Shown: positions 35,801 through 43,200 of the stretch, one piece after another
Numbering within the stretch: the first letter of the stretch is position 1
Layout: each line of letters begins with the position of its first letter
From: Scortum barcoo
Taxonomy: Eukaryota > Chordata > Actinopteri > Centrarchiformes > Terapontidae
Reading direction: 5' to 3'
NCBI GenBank assembly: GCA_023238725.1
Contig: CM041531.1
Coordinates: 124,001-188,000, forward strand
Length of the DNA: 64,000 nucleotides
The notes under the pieces: model-generated
Databases searched by the model: none
Seen by the model: the letters and a program-made list of their open reading frames with translations, nothing else
Told to the model about the DNA's origin: nothing
Position numbers and translations under genes: made by a program

Positions 35801-36716
35801 GCCTCATCCCCCTTTGCACCTGTATGGGTAGCGTGTGAGCTCCAACGTGCTGAGCTTTGTGTGTGTGTGTGTGTGTGTGGCATCAACCCACACCACCTCC
35901 ACCTCCGTCATCATCGCCGACATACCGTGCTGCAGCTGCTTCCCTCTCTTAAAGGGCTGCTACCTTTGGATCCTACCAAAGCTTTTGGAGACATCACGCA
36001 AAGGGCACTTTCGCTTGTTGGAAAAAAAACAAAACAAACAAACATCCACTTCTTGTGTTTTGCTTTGACTGAGGATGCTTTCTGTGTCTGACTGTCCCGG
36101 CATCCTGGCTCTCTTCCCATTCCTACCTCCTCCCTCCCGCTCCTCATCCTCCCCGTTTGGCTGATGCAGCGACTCATGCCTCGCTCTGCACACTTCACTT
36201 TGCTTCCCAGGAGCTAGTCCAAATGGGGCAAAAACACACATGACTCAATCACACGCCAGTAAGTGTAATATTTACACGCTAAACAGCACTCCCCTCCGTA
36301 CCCGTACAAGCTGTGATTTAAAAAATTTCATCTCTGTGTTCAAGTCTTCTAACCTCCAAAAGGATTAAAACAAACATCCTTTTTTTTACACTTTACACTT
36401 TTTGAACATTTTCACACTTACTTGATATGTCAAATTCACATTTTCCGATGTCTCTCAGCAACATTTCCTCCTATATGCATCCCTAATTTTCATTTCCTGT
36501 CTTGTCTTTTCTTCTCCTGTGGTCTCCTGTGTCTTTCTCCTGCCTGCCCCTGCTGCTTGTCTCTGTGCCTCTGGCCTTTCCTCTGTCCCTCTGGCCCCCT
36601 CTGCTGTGTTGGGTGTGTAAAAACAGCCTCCAGAGGACAGGACCTGGGTGTACTCTCCGCTACACTATGGCTCAGAGTCTAAGGCCCTGCCAGATGGGGA
36701 TTGGGAAAGAGAGACA
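14781..36716 (+). CDS. pip5k1c: pip5k1c gene, type I gamma PIP 5-kinase (17 exons, ends incomplete)
   Basis: Phosphorylates phosphatidylinositol 4-phosphate on the 5-OH to give PI(4,5)P2 at the plasma membrane, synapses and focal adhesions. Exons: 14781-14812, 15675-15761, 15978-16108, 16305-16422, 20064-20216, 22970-23269, 24095-24303, 26015-26098, 26337-26385, 27790-27874, 28635-28796, 29045-29150 or 29196, 29469-29501, 29780-29899, 32418-32691, 35523-35591, 36627-36716. About 700 codons are covered; the human long isoform has 668 residues. The gamma paralogue is identified by HRGVDASGETTYKK, GYTVGNLSSKPERDVLM, YDLRGARSFPTLEDEG and the WVYSPLHY tail, which PIP5K1A and PIP5K1B lack. Kinase landmarks are the glycine loop GASGSVFY, the lysine in FIIKTV, MDYSLL, IGIIDIL and the [20 protein letters not shown] activation loop. 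All look functional. Missing: the initiator exon and the terminal exon. The junction of the exon at 29045 with the next is ambiguous. Confidence 0.93.
15675..15761 (+). CDS. pip5k1c: pip5k1c exon B
   Basis: 87 bases, phase 0 at both ends, starting after catcag and ending before gtgcgg. It encodes MPSSSGQPGQGKKIGHRG, then VDASGETTYKK, the conserved lead-in to the type I kinase core. VDASGETTYKK favours the gamma isoform. Confidence 0.9.
15978..16108 (+). CDS. pip5k1c: pip5k1c exon C, start of kinase core
   Basis: 131 bases between ctccacag and gtgtct. It encodes TTSSALKGAIQLGIGYTVG, then NLSSKPERDVLMQDFYVVE and SIFFP, the first conserved block of the PIPK catalytic domain, in its gamma-specific form (GYTVGNLSSKP). 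Confidence 0.95.
16305..16422 (+). CDS. pip5k1c: pip5k1c exon D
   Basis: 118 bases after tgtatttcag and before gtaaga. It encodes SEGSNLTPAHHFPDFRFKTY, then [20 protein letters not shown], near-invariant across vertebrate type I PIP kinases. The phase joins exactly with exon C (AG/T). Confidence 0.96.
16423..20063 (+). other. pip5k1c intron after exon D
   Basis: About 3.6 kb of intron without further exons. It contains an inverted-repeat element at 18703-19064. The rest is AT-rich with no recognised element. Confidence 0.8.
18703..19064. mobile_element. MITE-like dispersed repeat inside pip5k1c intron
   Basis: Begins 'ttaaaggggacctccac' and ends 'ctgctcctttaa', so the two ends are short inverted TTAAAGGRG repeats. 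The interior 'ggttgagttgcattgtgggtaatgtaggca' (18834-18864) recurs in reverse orientation at about 56100-56145. It has no coding capacity. I recognise it as a common teleost repeat but cannot name it. Confidence 0.6.
20064..20216 (+). CDS. pip5k1c: pip5k1c exon E, glycine loop and ATP-binding lysine
   Basis: 153 bases (51 codons), phase 0 at both ends, after cctatag and before gtaagt. It encodes [20 protein letters not shown], then FYLTKDDEFIIKTVMHKEAE and FLQKLLPGYYM. GASGSVFY is the glycine-rich loop, and the lysine of IIKTV is the ATP-contacting lysine of the family. Confidence 0.97.
20217..22969 (+). other. pip5k1c intron with pyrimidine-rich tracts
   Basis: No exon recognised. The stretch 21380-21990 is strikingly rich in C and T (many CTCTCT and TTTCTCTCT runs), which gives long low-complexity open frames such as the 103-codon one at 21567. 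These are not genes. The intron ends with the pyrimidine tract and acceptor at 22937-22969. Confidence 0.8.
21380..21990. repeat. polypyrimidine (CT-rich) low-complexity region
   Basis: About 600 bases in which C and T dominate the + strand, including CTCTCT runs at 21575-21620 and 21697-21733 and TCTCTTTCTC runs at 21935-21990. This is simple sequence. Confidence 0.75.
22970..23269 (+). CDS. pip5k1c: pip5k1c exon F, central kinase domain
   Basis: 300 bases, exactly 100 codons, after ctcctccag and before gtgagt. It encodes NLNQNPRTLLPKFFGLYCVQ, SGGKNIRVVVMNNVLPRVVR, MHLKYDLKGSTYKRRASKKE and the following KDLDFMQDLQDG and TLQRDCL blocks. The sequence is very close to mammalian PIP5K1C. YDLKGSTYKRRAS is a hallmark of all PIPKs. 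Confidence 0.97.
24095..24303 (+). CDS. pip5k1c: pip5k1c exon G, MDYSLL catalytic motif
   Basis: 209 bases after tttgctcag and before gtgagt. It encodes [20 protein letters not shown], followed by the charged insert (ERERQMEGSQGGSDEKRPV), then ALYSTAMESIQGGA and DTDDT. MDYSLL holds the family's catalytic aspartate. The insert is typical of the gamma isoform. Confidence 0.96.
24304..26014 (+). other. pip5k1c intron after exon G
   Basis: 1.7 kb of AT-rich intron. No exon, RNA gene or named repeat recognised. Confidence 0.8.
26015..26098 (+). CDS. pip5k1c: pip5k1c exon H
   Basis: 84 bases after cattttag and before gtgatc. It encodes MGGIPAVNGKGERLLLYIGI, then IDILQSY. The aspartate of IGIIDIL is the metal-binding position corresponding to the DFG aspartate of protein kinases. 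Confidence 0.95.
26337..26385 (+). CDS. pip5k1c: pip5k1c exon I
   Basis: 49 bases after tttccgcag and before gtgagt. It encodes [17 protein letters not shown], the start of the activation loop that sets substrate choice and membrane binding in type I enzymes. The KK pair is conserved. Confidence 0.94.
26386..27789 (+). other. pip5k1c intron after exon I
   Basis: 1.4 kb without a recognised exon. It contains a GT run near 26735-26747, a poly-T run at about 26931-26947 and a pyrimidine-rich stretch around 27230-27510. The open frames at 27098-27723 are low-complexity and are rejected. Confidence 0.8.
27790..27874 (+). CDS. pip5k1c: pip5k1c exon J, end of kinase domain
   Basis: 85 bases after ctccctcag and before gtgagt. 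It encodes DTVSVHRPGFYADRFFKFMS, then NTVFKKSS. It completes the activation loop and the last conserved helix of the catalytic domain. Confidence 0.96.
27875..28634 (+). other. pip5k1c intron after exon J
   Basis: 0.76 kb of AT-rich intron with TTCTTC/TTTCTT runs near 28070-28100. No exon recognised. Confidence 0.8.
28635..28796 (+). CDS. pip5k1c: pip5k1c exon K, gamma-specific linker
   Basis: 162 bases after cctcag and before gtaact. It encodes SLKSSPSKKGRVSLSVPKCG, continuing to QLPSERDENIYDLRGARSFP and TLEDEG. The last part is diagnostic of PIP5K1C. This is the start of the disordered C-terminal region that carries regulatory and partner-binding sites. Confidence 0.93.
29045..29196 (+). 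CDS. pip5k1c: pip5k1c exon L, with two competing donors
   Basis: Encodes [40 protein letters not shown] and TLTEHPLKATQ, strongly conserved up to SIPERSPS(D/E)T. The outer donor (gtgcta at 29197) ends in phase 0, but the next exon needs a preceding phase of 2. The inner GT at 29151 (gagag/gtcacc) does give the right phase, joining PER to RHTQSLSHDGR, yet it removes the conserved SPSDT. Both donors are weak. Either the inner donor is used, or a one-base indel in the outer segment (for example in the AAAA run at 29184-29187) is an assembly or allelic difference. Confidence 0.85.
29469..29501 (+). CDS. pip5k1c: pip5k1c exon M, small cassette exon
   Basis: 33 bases after gtttccag and before gtgagt. 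In the frame continuous with exon N it encodes RHTQSLSHDGR, comparable to the RRTQSSGQDGR segment of mammalian PIP5K1C. Its length is a multiple of three, so it can be skipped without changing frame. Confidence 0.75.
29780..29899 (+). CDS. pip5k1c: pip5k1c exon N
   Basis: 120 bases after gcgttcag and before gtaagg. It encodes TQEELRVREEDQQTITVEVE, then LKRHDSEPTISVPQPSPET, matching the EEDLQQITVQVE block of the human protein. The phase-0 frame would hit TGA at 29804-29806, which fixes the frame used. Confidence 0.82.
29900..32417 (+). other. pip5k1c intron after exon N
   Basis: 2.5 kb without a recognised exon. It holds short homopolymer runs (poly-T near 31570 and 32040, G-runs near 30618-30626, 32144-32150 and 32351-32360). 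The pyrimidine tract before the acceptor is at 32398-32417. Confidence 0.8.
32418..32691 (+). CDS. pip5k1c: pip5k1c exon O, Ala/Ser/Pro-rich linker ending DIYF
   Basis: 274 bases after ccctcag and before gtaagc. It encodes a disordered stretch rich in Ala, Ser and Pro, then SQASIDDEDDVPITDIYF, equivalent to SQASDEEDAPATDIYF of mammals. DIYF is the branch point from which the gamma C-terminal isoforms diverge. Because of the GC-rich GCN/TCN repeats the other frames are also open; the conserved tail and splice phases identify the coding one. Confidence 0.92.
33048..33369. mobile_element. MITE-like element with 23-base inverted ends
   Basis: The left end 33048-33070 and the reverse complement of 33346-33369 are nearly identical (AATASTTTGACATTTTGGG core, one extra G on the right). 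The interior contains 'cgcttagcttagcatgaagactg', a very common teleost repeat motif that recurs at 53634-53658. It is non-coding and about 320 bases long. Confidence 0.7.
34189..34211. repeat. ATC trinucleotide microsatellite
   Basis: A run of CATCAT units with one CTC interruption, within the intron. Confidence 0.9.
35523..35591 (+). CDS. pip5k1c: pip5k1c exon P, alternative C-terminal exon (WVVSPLRQRRK)
   Basis: 69 bases, 23 codons, phase 0 at both ends, between the acceptor tttctgtcag and the donor gtaagt. It encodes FPDGRMWVVSPLRQRRK followed by SESGWP. Spliced after DIYF it parallels the basic insert of long mammalian PIPKI-gamma variants (a W..SPRRRR-type segment). It shares the pattern RxWVxSPL with the next exon. 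It is an optional exon: including or skipping it preserves frame. Confidence 0.75.
36627..36716 (+). CDS. pip5k1c: pip5k1c exon Q, talin/AP-2-binding tail (WVYSPLHY)
   Basis: 90 bases, 30 codons, phase 0 at both ends, after aaaacag and before gtaagt. It encodes PPEDRTWVYSPLHYGSE followed by SKALPDGDWERET. WVYSPLHY is the motif of the long gamma isoform that binds the talin FERM domain and the AP-2 beta appendage, targeting the kinase to focal adhesions and synaptic endocytic sites. The Trp and the Tyr-Ser-Pro are intact. The residues after HY differ from mammals. Confidence 0.92.
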
Positions 36717-39700
36717 GTAAGTGAGAAGCCTCGGACTAAAATATGAAGTACAGGAAAATCCCTTAGACAAGGAGTAAAAGTCAGTCGTGTTTGGTGGTGA
36801 TTGTTTATTCAGGACGGATAGGATCAGCTGTAACTGTACCTGTGTGAGAAGCTTCTACAGTAAATGTAGAACAAGCTTCTCAGGTTTAAAAATCCACGAT
36901 TACTCAAAGAGTAGGCTTTTTTCCCGCATTCCAGAAACCCACCCCCGCATTACAACATTCATCCTTCATTGATAAGTGGGTGGAAATGGTCACCGGCAGT
37001 TTGCGTGACCATTCATTCCACGACCAGCCATCCTGTGTCCCTCCAACAACAAGCTGCTCAGTATTTACTACGCTGCATTACTGCATCAGCCCGCGTGAAG
37101 CCTCGCGTAGCACCGGGCTCCCACAGCTCGTGCTGCTAGACGTTGACGCTAAAGATATCTGCTTTCAACTCTGAGAGGAGTCACGTTTTACAGAAAAACT
37201 TTAACACCGTTTAATCTTAGTTAATTGTAAGATTTCTGGTTAGTTTAAGAGTTTATTATCAGTGTTAAAATTTACATATAAAATGTTCTCACCCCAGATA
37301 AATCTGGTAATATCTGAAAAGGAGAAAAGTTATATATATTAAAAGAAAATTAAAAAACTTGGAGTCAAATTAGAAACATCGCTCGGCTCTGTTTGCCTTA
37401 AGAGGTTTTATGTGAGGTTTTCTTTCATAGGCCGCTTGTCAGAGGCGTCATCAACCATTGGTCTTCATTTTATTTTTCATCTTCTCAGACGCATCTTTAC
37501 ATCAGGGATGTCTCAAAGCAAAATGTGTGCCAACATTCCTTCAAGTCAGTTTTGGATATGTGCAACAAAATGTGTAAAAAAACAACAAATTAATTGAATT
37601 TATGCTCCATATAAACATGATGCCTTGTCACACTGGCCATGCTGAAAGTAACTGCTGACTGCTCGGCTTCTTTCGTCATTTTCCAGTTTGCAGACGCTTG
37701 TTAACTTTTTGAAACACTTGCCTCTCTGCTGCACATTACAGATGATGTCTGTTTACAGTGTACGTGACAGCTGACAGAAGAGAGAGCAAAGTGAGCTTAA
37801 ATACACAAGAGTCCACTATTTGATTTGAATCATGCAGCTGAGTTATGTTGCTCGGGAAATTCTCAACTTTACGCAGGATCCACAGCAGATATTTGTTACA
37901 TGTGCAGGTAATGCTGGCAGACTCTCATTCAGATTAAAGGCATAGCTCAGGCTGGTGGAGACCACAGGGAGCTCATACTGCAGGCTGTGTCAAAACCTTC
38001 CTCTCTATTATTACTTAGATGTATTCATTTATTACACATCATTCTTACTCAGGGGTGTCTGCTGTGTTTATGAGATTTGTGCTGTCTTCTATTTGCCCAT
38101 GTCCCCTTCTTTTTATAATGCGCTTTGATTAGCTGGATCACAGTTTCACCATCATTAGCAAGTAATGCATGAGAGGATGCACATTTTACACCCCTGGGGA
38201 AATAAAAATGTGTATGCAGTATACTCTGCTTAATACATTCGCTCTGTCTGTCTCCAACAGTAAACCCTGTTCTCTGGCAGAGAGGAGTGATCGTCTCAGC
38301 GGAGGGGACTCACCGGTCTGAAGTCCAGACCTTGGCGGTAGCAGCAGGATCTCTGTCTGACCCGGGATTTTAAACATGCATTCGGAAACTGAACACACTG
38401 AGGGAGAATGTGACTTGAGTACCAGAGAGGGGGGGAAAAAAATGACAGTGATGACGTCACTGATTTCCAACCATCCCTGCCTTTCACCTTTGAAAAATGA
38501 AAATTATATCAATTTAATTTAATGTGTGTGTTTAATAATGTGTATGTGTGACATACTGAAAGAGCAGAGGAACAGACGGTGCCTATGAAAAGTATTCGTC
38601 CACTTGGAAGTTTTCATGTTTTGTTGAAGCGTTGAATCAAAGAAGATATAATGTGGCTTTTTTTACACTGATCAACAGAAAAAGACCCTTTAATGCCAGT
38701 AAAACTCGAATAAAACATTATAACTTCCAAGTGAGGTGAATAAGTTTTATAGGCATTGTACAGTTTGATCTAGTTCACACAGGCACGGCCCTCTAACAGG
38801 CTCCACGGGCTTACCGGCTCACTCCAGAAGTCAGGATACCTCGACCAAACCTTTCTTGCTGTATCGCTGCTGTGCCCTCACCTGGTGTCCAGCCTTCTTA
38901 CAACAGCTGAAAGAGAAACAGTTAGATGATCGCCCTCATTACAGCCAGTGACCTTTGGGTCCATATTAGCCTCGCCGCCCCCCCCCCCTCGATGCCACTC
39001 CCGTCCTCCTGCCCAGGTCTCCTTGCTGCCTGTGATGTCCACCTGGGAGACCACATTTAGATCTCAGTGTGAGGAGTGAGTGTTCGAGCCTGCGCTGTTG
39101 GAGGACTCTGCCTGTAGAACTGGAGTTAAAATGATAACCACAGTTTGGCCAATCGAAACCGAACACGTAGGCACCTCTGTCATCCTCACATTTCCAGTAG
39201 TTAATATATGCAGTTTAGTTTAAGAAGAGTTAAAACGCGTCATTTCCTCGATTGAATATATAAAGTGATCAGTTGTTTCATTCATACATAATTTATTATT
39301 TATATCAAACTAAACTTTTTTTCAGCTTTTTTTAATTTATTTTATTTTATTTTTATCTTTACTATTGTAAACTTTTATTTATTTTGACTGTTTGCTTTTT
39401 ATTCTAATCTTCAATGTTACTGGTACTTTTTCACTCTGAAATGCTTAAATGTTTTTTGTATTTGCATCCAAAGAAACTCTAATTTTGTTTTGTTTTGGGG
39501 TTTTTTTGTTTGTCTCATCACTGCAGCTTTTTAGTAGTTTGTTTTTTACGCCACGTGCGTCTGTCGTGTAATCTCAGCGTTACTGCTTTTTTCACTGCAC
39601 CTCTTGCGGAAGCAGCCGAGGCTTCTGACTCTTGGCATCAATTGCAACACTAAGGCAGTGGACATCGTCAGTCTTTATAGTAATCCTCACATCATTACAG

Positions 39701-41075
39701 TTGTCTTCCAGTGTTGACCTATTTTTGGACACATGCACACGAATCATTTGTAACAGTAGGATTTCGTATTCATTTTATTTTTTCTCTTAGGTGGAAAAAT
39801 AATCAGCATATCAGTGACAGTCGCTGTATCTGGTCGCCCTCACTTCCTCACAATAAGAAACCCATCGACTGGACATTTCAGATGTTTGTAGCTGTAGAGC
39901 ATCAGTCGTAGTATTTGCAGTCAATATCGTACCTGTTATCTGTATATTTGAATGAACACAGTGCGTTGCAGTGTTGACTTGGTGAGACACAGCGGTTTGT
40001 AAATGGGTTGAATGTTGTTTGCACTTCTCATGAGGACCTGAAGATGAACTAGTGATAGAGGCCAAATAAACATGCATCACGTTATCTTCGTTTCCGCTCA
40101 CACGGGCGGATATTTAGACAGCGTTTACGTTAGGATTATCAAGTGTGTGTGTGTTGGTGAAGTCAATCACAGTCATTGTAGTGTTTACTGTAGTCTCTCT
40201 GTGGCTGACATCTTAGGACTCTCAAGTAAGACTTAAGTTCAACAAACTTTTTTTTTTTTTTTTTTTTTAAAGTCTTCAGAAACTTCATTTGGTTGCTACA
40301 TTTCTATGTACATTTGTGCGTAAGGGAGAACACATCAATGTCGGACATTGTAAAATAGAAATCAGCTCACTCTCATGATGTGCAGTGGCCAGTTGTAATC
40401 AGTTTGCTGTTGTTCATCAGATGGAGACCATAGCAGCAATATTTTGTACAGTCTTGCTTTTACGTTCATTTTTATTGCCTTATTGAGGAATTTTACATGT
40501 AGGCCTATCGTTTATATTTTTTTCACTCGTGTTGTTGTATTTATTTTTCTTTCTCATAGTTGTGCTCCTGAGAATGTGTACATAAAATTATAAATACATA
40601 TATAAAGATATACAAATATATTTTCCATTTGAATCGGAGAATATTATTTTTATTTGGTTTTATTTTTGCTGCTGGGCAAGAAATGATTGCAATCTACATA
40701 ATTTACTGTACCATATTCTTCAGTGTGTTTATTGAGATGCAGCTGCTGTATATTTATGGTCTATAAATCACAGCTGTTTCTTTGTAAGATATCCAAAATT
40801 GAACGATTTGTGGGTTTTACTGTACATGCAAATCAGTAGGGATTCTTCCAACTGTTCAGCCGTGTTGTGTATGTGTTTTCAAATCGCTGTGTGCCCTCAT
40901 CCAATAGGGAGAGTCCTTTACAGAGACATAGCATGATTTCAAAATGAATATGCATATCAGAAATGTGTATTTATGTATATCTGTGTATATTCATCTATTT
41001 ATACGTGAGGATAAATAGATGGCTGTATGTGTGTGTGTTTGCGACGCAAAATAAAGCAGTTCTATGAATTGTTGT
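36717..41075 (+). other. pip5k1c: pip5k1c last intron, terminal exon and 3' UTR
   Basis: The stop-bearing exon is unresolved. Three acceptors leave only a few codons: 37687 (ttttccag, then FADAC and a stop), 38261 (tctccaacag followed directly by TAA, which would end the protein at DIYF, WP or ERET), and 39791 (ttctcttag, then VEK and a stop). Mammalian PIP5K1C also ends with an almost codon-less last exon. The AT-rich region from about 39200 on reads like a long 3' UTR with several TGTAAATA/TGTATATT-type elements, and it ends at the AATAAA at 41050. The 36787-37600 open frames have no support. Confidence 0.5.
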
Positions 41076-41085
41076 GCTTGGAGAT
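41050..41085 (+). terminator. pip5k1c: pip5k1c polyadenylation signal
   Basis: AATAAA at 41050-41055, followed within 25 bases by the GT-rich stretch ttgttgtgcttgg, the usual arrangement for cleavage and polyadenylation. It is the best-placed signal after the last recognised exon. Confidence 0.65.
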
Positions 41086-42890
41086 AATGTCACATCATAT
41101 TTTTATTGCTGAAATCATCAGACATGTAATCTGAAATGGAAATAAGCAATTTATAGCAGTGACTGGATTTTGGATTTGATTATTTAACTTCATTATAGTG
41201 ACAGATTAACATTAAGTTGTTATGCATTAACTCATACTGCTGAGTTTGCAGGTCATACGGGTAAAATGATTAATTGGGTACTCAGGTTTTATGATTGACT
41301 ATCACAAAATGTACAAACAAAAACAGTGTTTTTTAAGCTTTGGTTTCACTATATTTTCGGGATCAAATGGCACGAATGCATGCCTTCAGTTTTGCTCCAT
41401 TTGCACATCAAGTATTTAATTCACACAGGTAGGAGAATAAAAATAGCGTGAAAATATAAACTCAATACCAAACAATGACAATACATTATTTTACTTTAAT
41501 TTGTACAGCTCCCAAAGGCAACATGTTGACTTTGTGTCTCTAATCAATGAAAAATTAGCTGTTCCTAATTGTATTGTAGGATGTAAATTAATATGGCAAT
41601 TGGCCTTTTAGATTTTTTAGATTTTAAAATTTGGACTTGATGGTGGTGCTACATAAAAGGTTAAGGGGTCAAAGAAATTATTAGAAATTTCATGGAAGCG
41701 AAAATGGCTATGAGCTGTTAATCTATCGTGCTCGAGACCAGAGTTTTTAAAGTGGGAGGCAGGAGAATATTACATTAGTTATTATATTAGTTATCAAAGG
41801 GACATCACATAGAATAACATAAATGTGTGTCTTTTTTATGCGTTTAGTCTAATCTGAAGTTATGTCAAACTGCAATATTAGGATATCTTGGCTCAATTGT
41901 TTAGGGTCAGTGGGATCAAGTAACACAATCCTGACCCCATAGGCATCTTGGAACTGGAAACTAAGGTGGGTGGGGGCGCCTTTTTCCAAGTTATGTTTGA
42001 GGGGAGGCCCACAGCCTCAGACTTTCAAAACTCCTGCCTGAGACCAAAGTGTTAGACATATGGATTAACCAGGCCCTCCAACCCTGGCCTGAGACCATCA
42101 AGTGTCAGTGTATAACAGAAAATCTCTGCCACTGAGAATGACTGATCAGACAACCAGGAACCTAATGAATAGTCAAGGTTAAACTCATGTTAAAGTGACC
42201 AGAACCCAAATCCAAATAAATGTTTTGGATTTGGATATAAAACAACATGTTACTTTTATTTACTCATGGTTTATTGCCAAGTAGATAAGATCATCCTTTA
42301 TTAATTGATAAATGTGCAGTGATACAACAGCAAAGAGGATAGAGTGGTAGCAAGAGGCATAAGTGAGAAATAGCTAAATAATAGAAGTAAATAAATAAAT
42401 AAAAACAATAAAGACAATAAGAGGAATAAAAAGTGATTATAACATTTTTTTTTTACAAATTTACATCATAAAAACAACGGATATGAATTACTGTATTGCA
42501 CAAAGGAACACCGGACATGAATGACACTGTATTGCACATAGGAAATAATATTATATTGCACCATCTATTGCATATTGCATATAGGTGAATGGTCAGTTTT
42601 GGTGTGTGTGTTCTGCTGAGAGCAGTGCTGACTGACAATGAACCATTTTTACTTTTCACCACTACTTTGACTTTGAAATTCTTCAATTGTCATGTTGTCA
42701 TTGTCCCCATCACCCACAGTTCCACCAAGGGGACATTAAAAATTAAATTAAAGAATATTTATACTTATACTTTATACTTACTACTATATATAGTAAAATA
42801 AACATGTGAAATATTAACTCTGGTGTTCACTCCCTGTTAAAAACATTGTGTAACAGTTTCCATGCTCAGCTCAGGTGTTGCTCAATAAGT
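41086..42890. other. intergenic region between pip5k1c and rab11b
   Basis: No exon recognised. Repeat-derived sequence occupies at least 42280-42600. The rest is AT-rich. Confidence 0.6.
42280..42600 (-). mobile_element. LINE/SINE-type 3' end, minus orientation
   Basis: Starts 'agataagatcatcctttatta', then an A-rich body with AAATAAATAAAT and several 'tattgcacat' units (42492-42575). I know this arrangement from a very common teleost retroelement tail read on the opposite strand. It is diverged, the family is unresolved, and it has no coding sequence. Confidence 0.45.
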
Positions 42891-42944
42891 AGTAACAGGG
42901 CGTCGAAGTTTGGAGAACAAAGGGTGCTTTGCCTCATCGCAGCG

Positions 42945-43030
42945 TATTGTGATTGGTCGGCACTTTAAAAGAGCGCACGCGATTGGTTCATGCGTTCATC
43001 AGTCAGCGCGACGACGCTTCTAATTGGTCG
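42945..43030 (+). promoter_or_regulatory. rab11b: rab11b promoter with three inverted CCAAT boxes
   Basis: ATTGG (CCAAT on the other strand) occurs at 42952-42956, 42982-42986 and 43023-43027, each in a GATTGGT or AATTGGT context typical of NF-Y sites. They lie 135-210 bases before the start codon, in a CpG-containing stretch (gcgcacgcgatt, cagcgcgacgacgc). There is no TATA box in the usual place. This fits a broadly expressed housekeeping promoter. Confidence 0.6.
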
Positions 43031-43160
43031 AGAGCGACGTCGTTGAACTCACATGCTCGCTCGCTTCCTCCGAAGGCGGTGCCAGCTTGCTGCCGGTTGT
43101 TGTTGTTGTTGTTTGTGGTGAAAATACTTTAAAAATAAAGTATAAAACTACTCCTGTAAA

Positions 43161-43200
43161 ATGGGAACCCGAGATGATGAATACGACTACTTGTTCAAAG
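43161..43200 (+). CDS. rab11b: rab11b exon 1
   Basis: Encodes MGTRDDEYDYLFK plus one base of the next codon, ending at the donor gtaatc. It is identical to the start of vertebrate Rab11 proteins. Confidence 0.97.
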
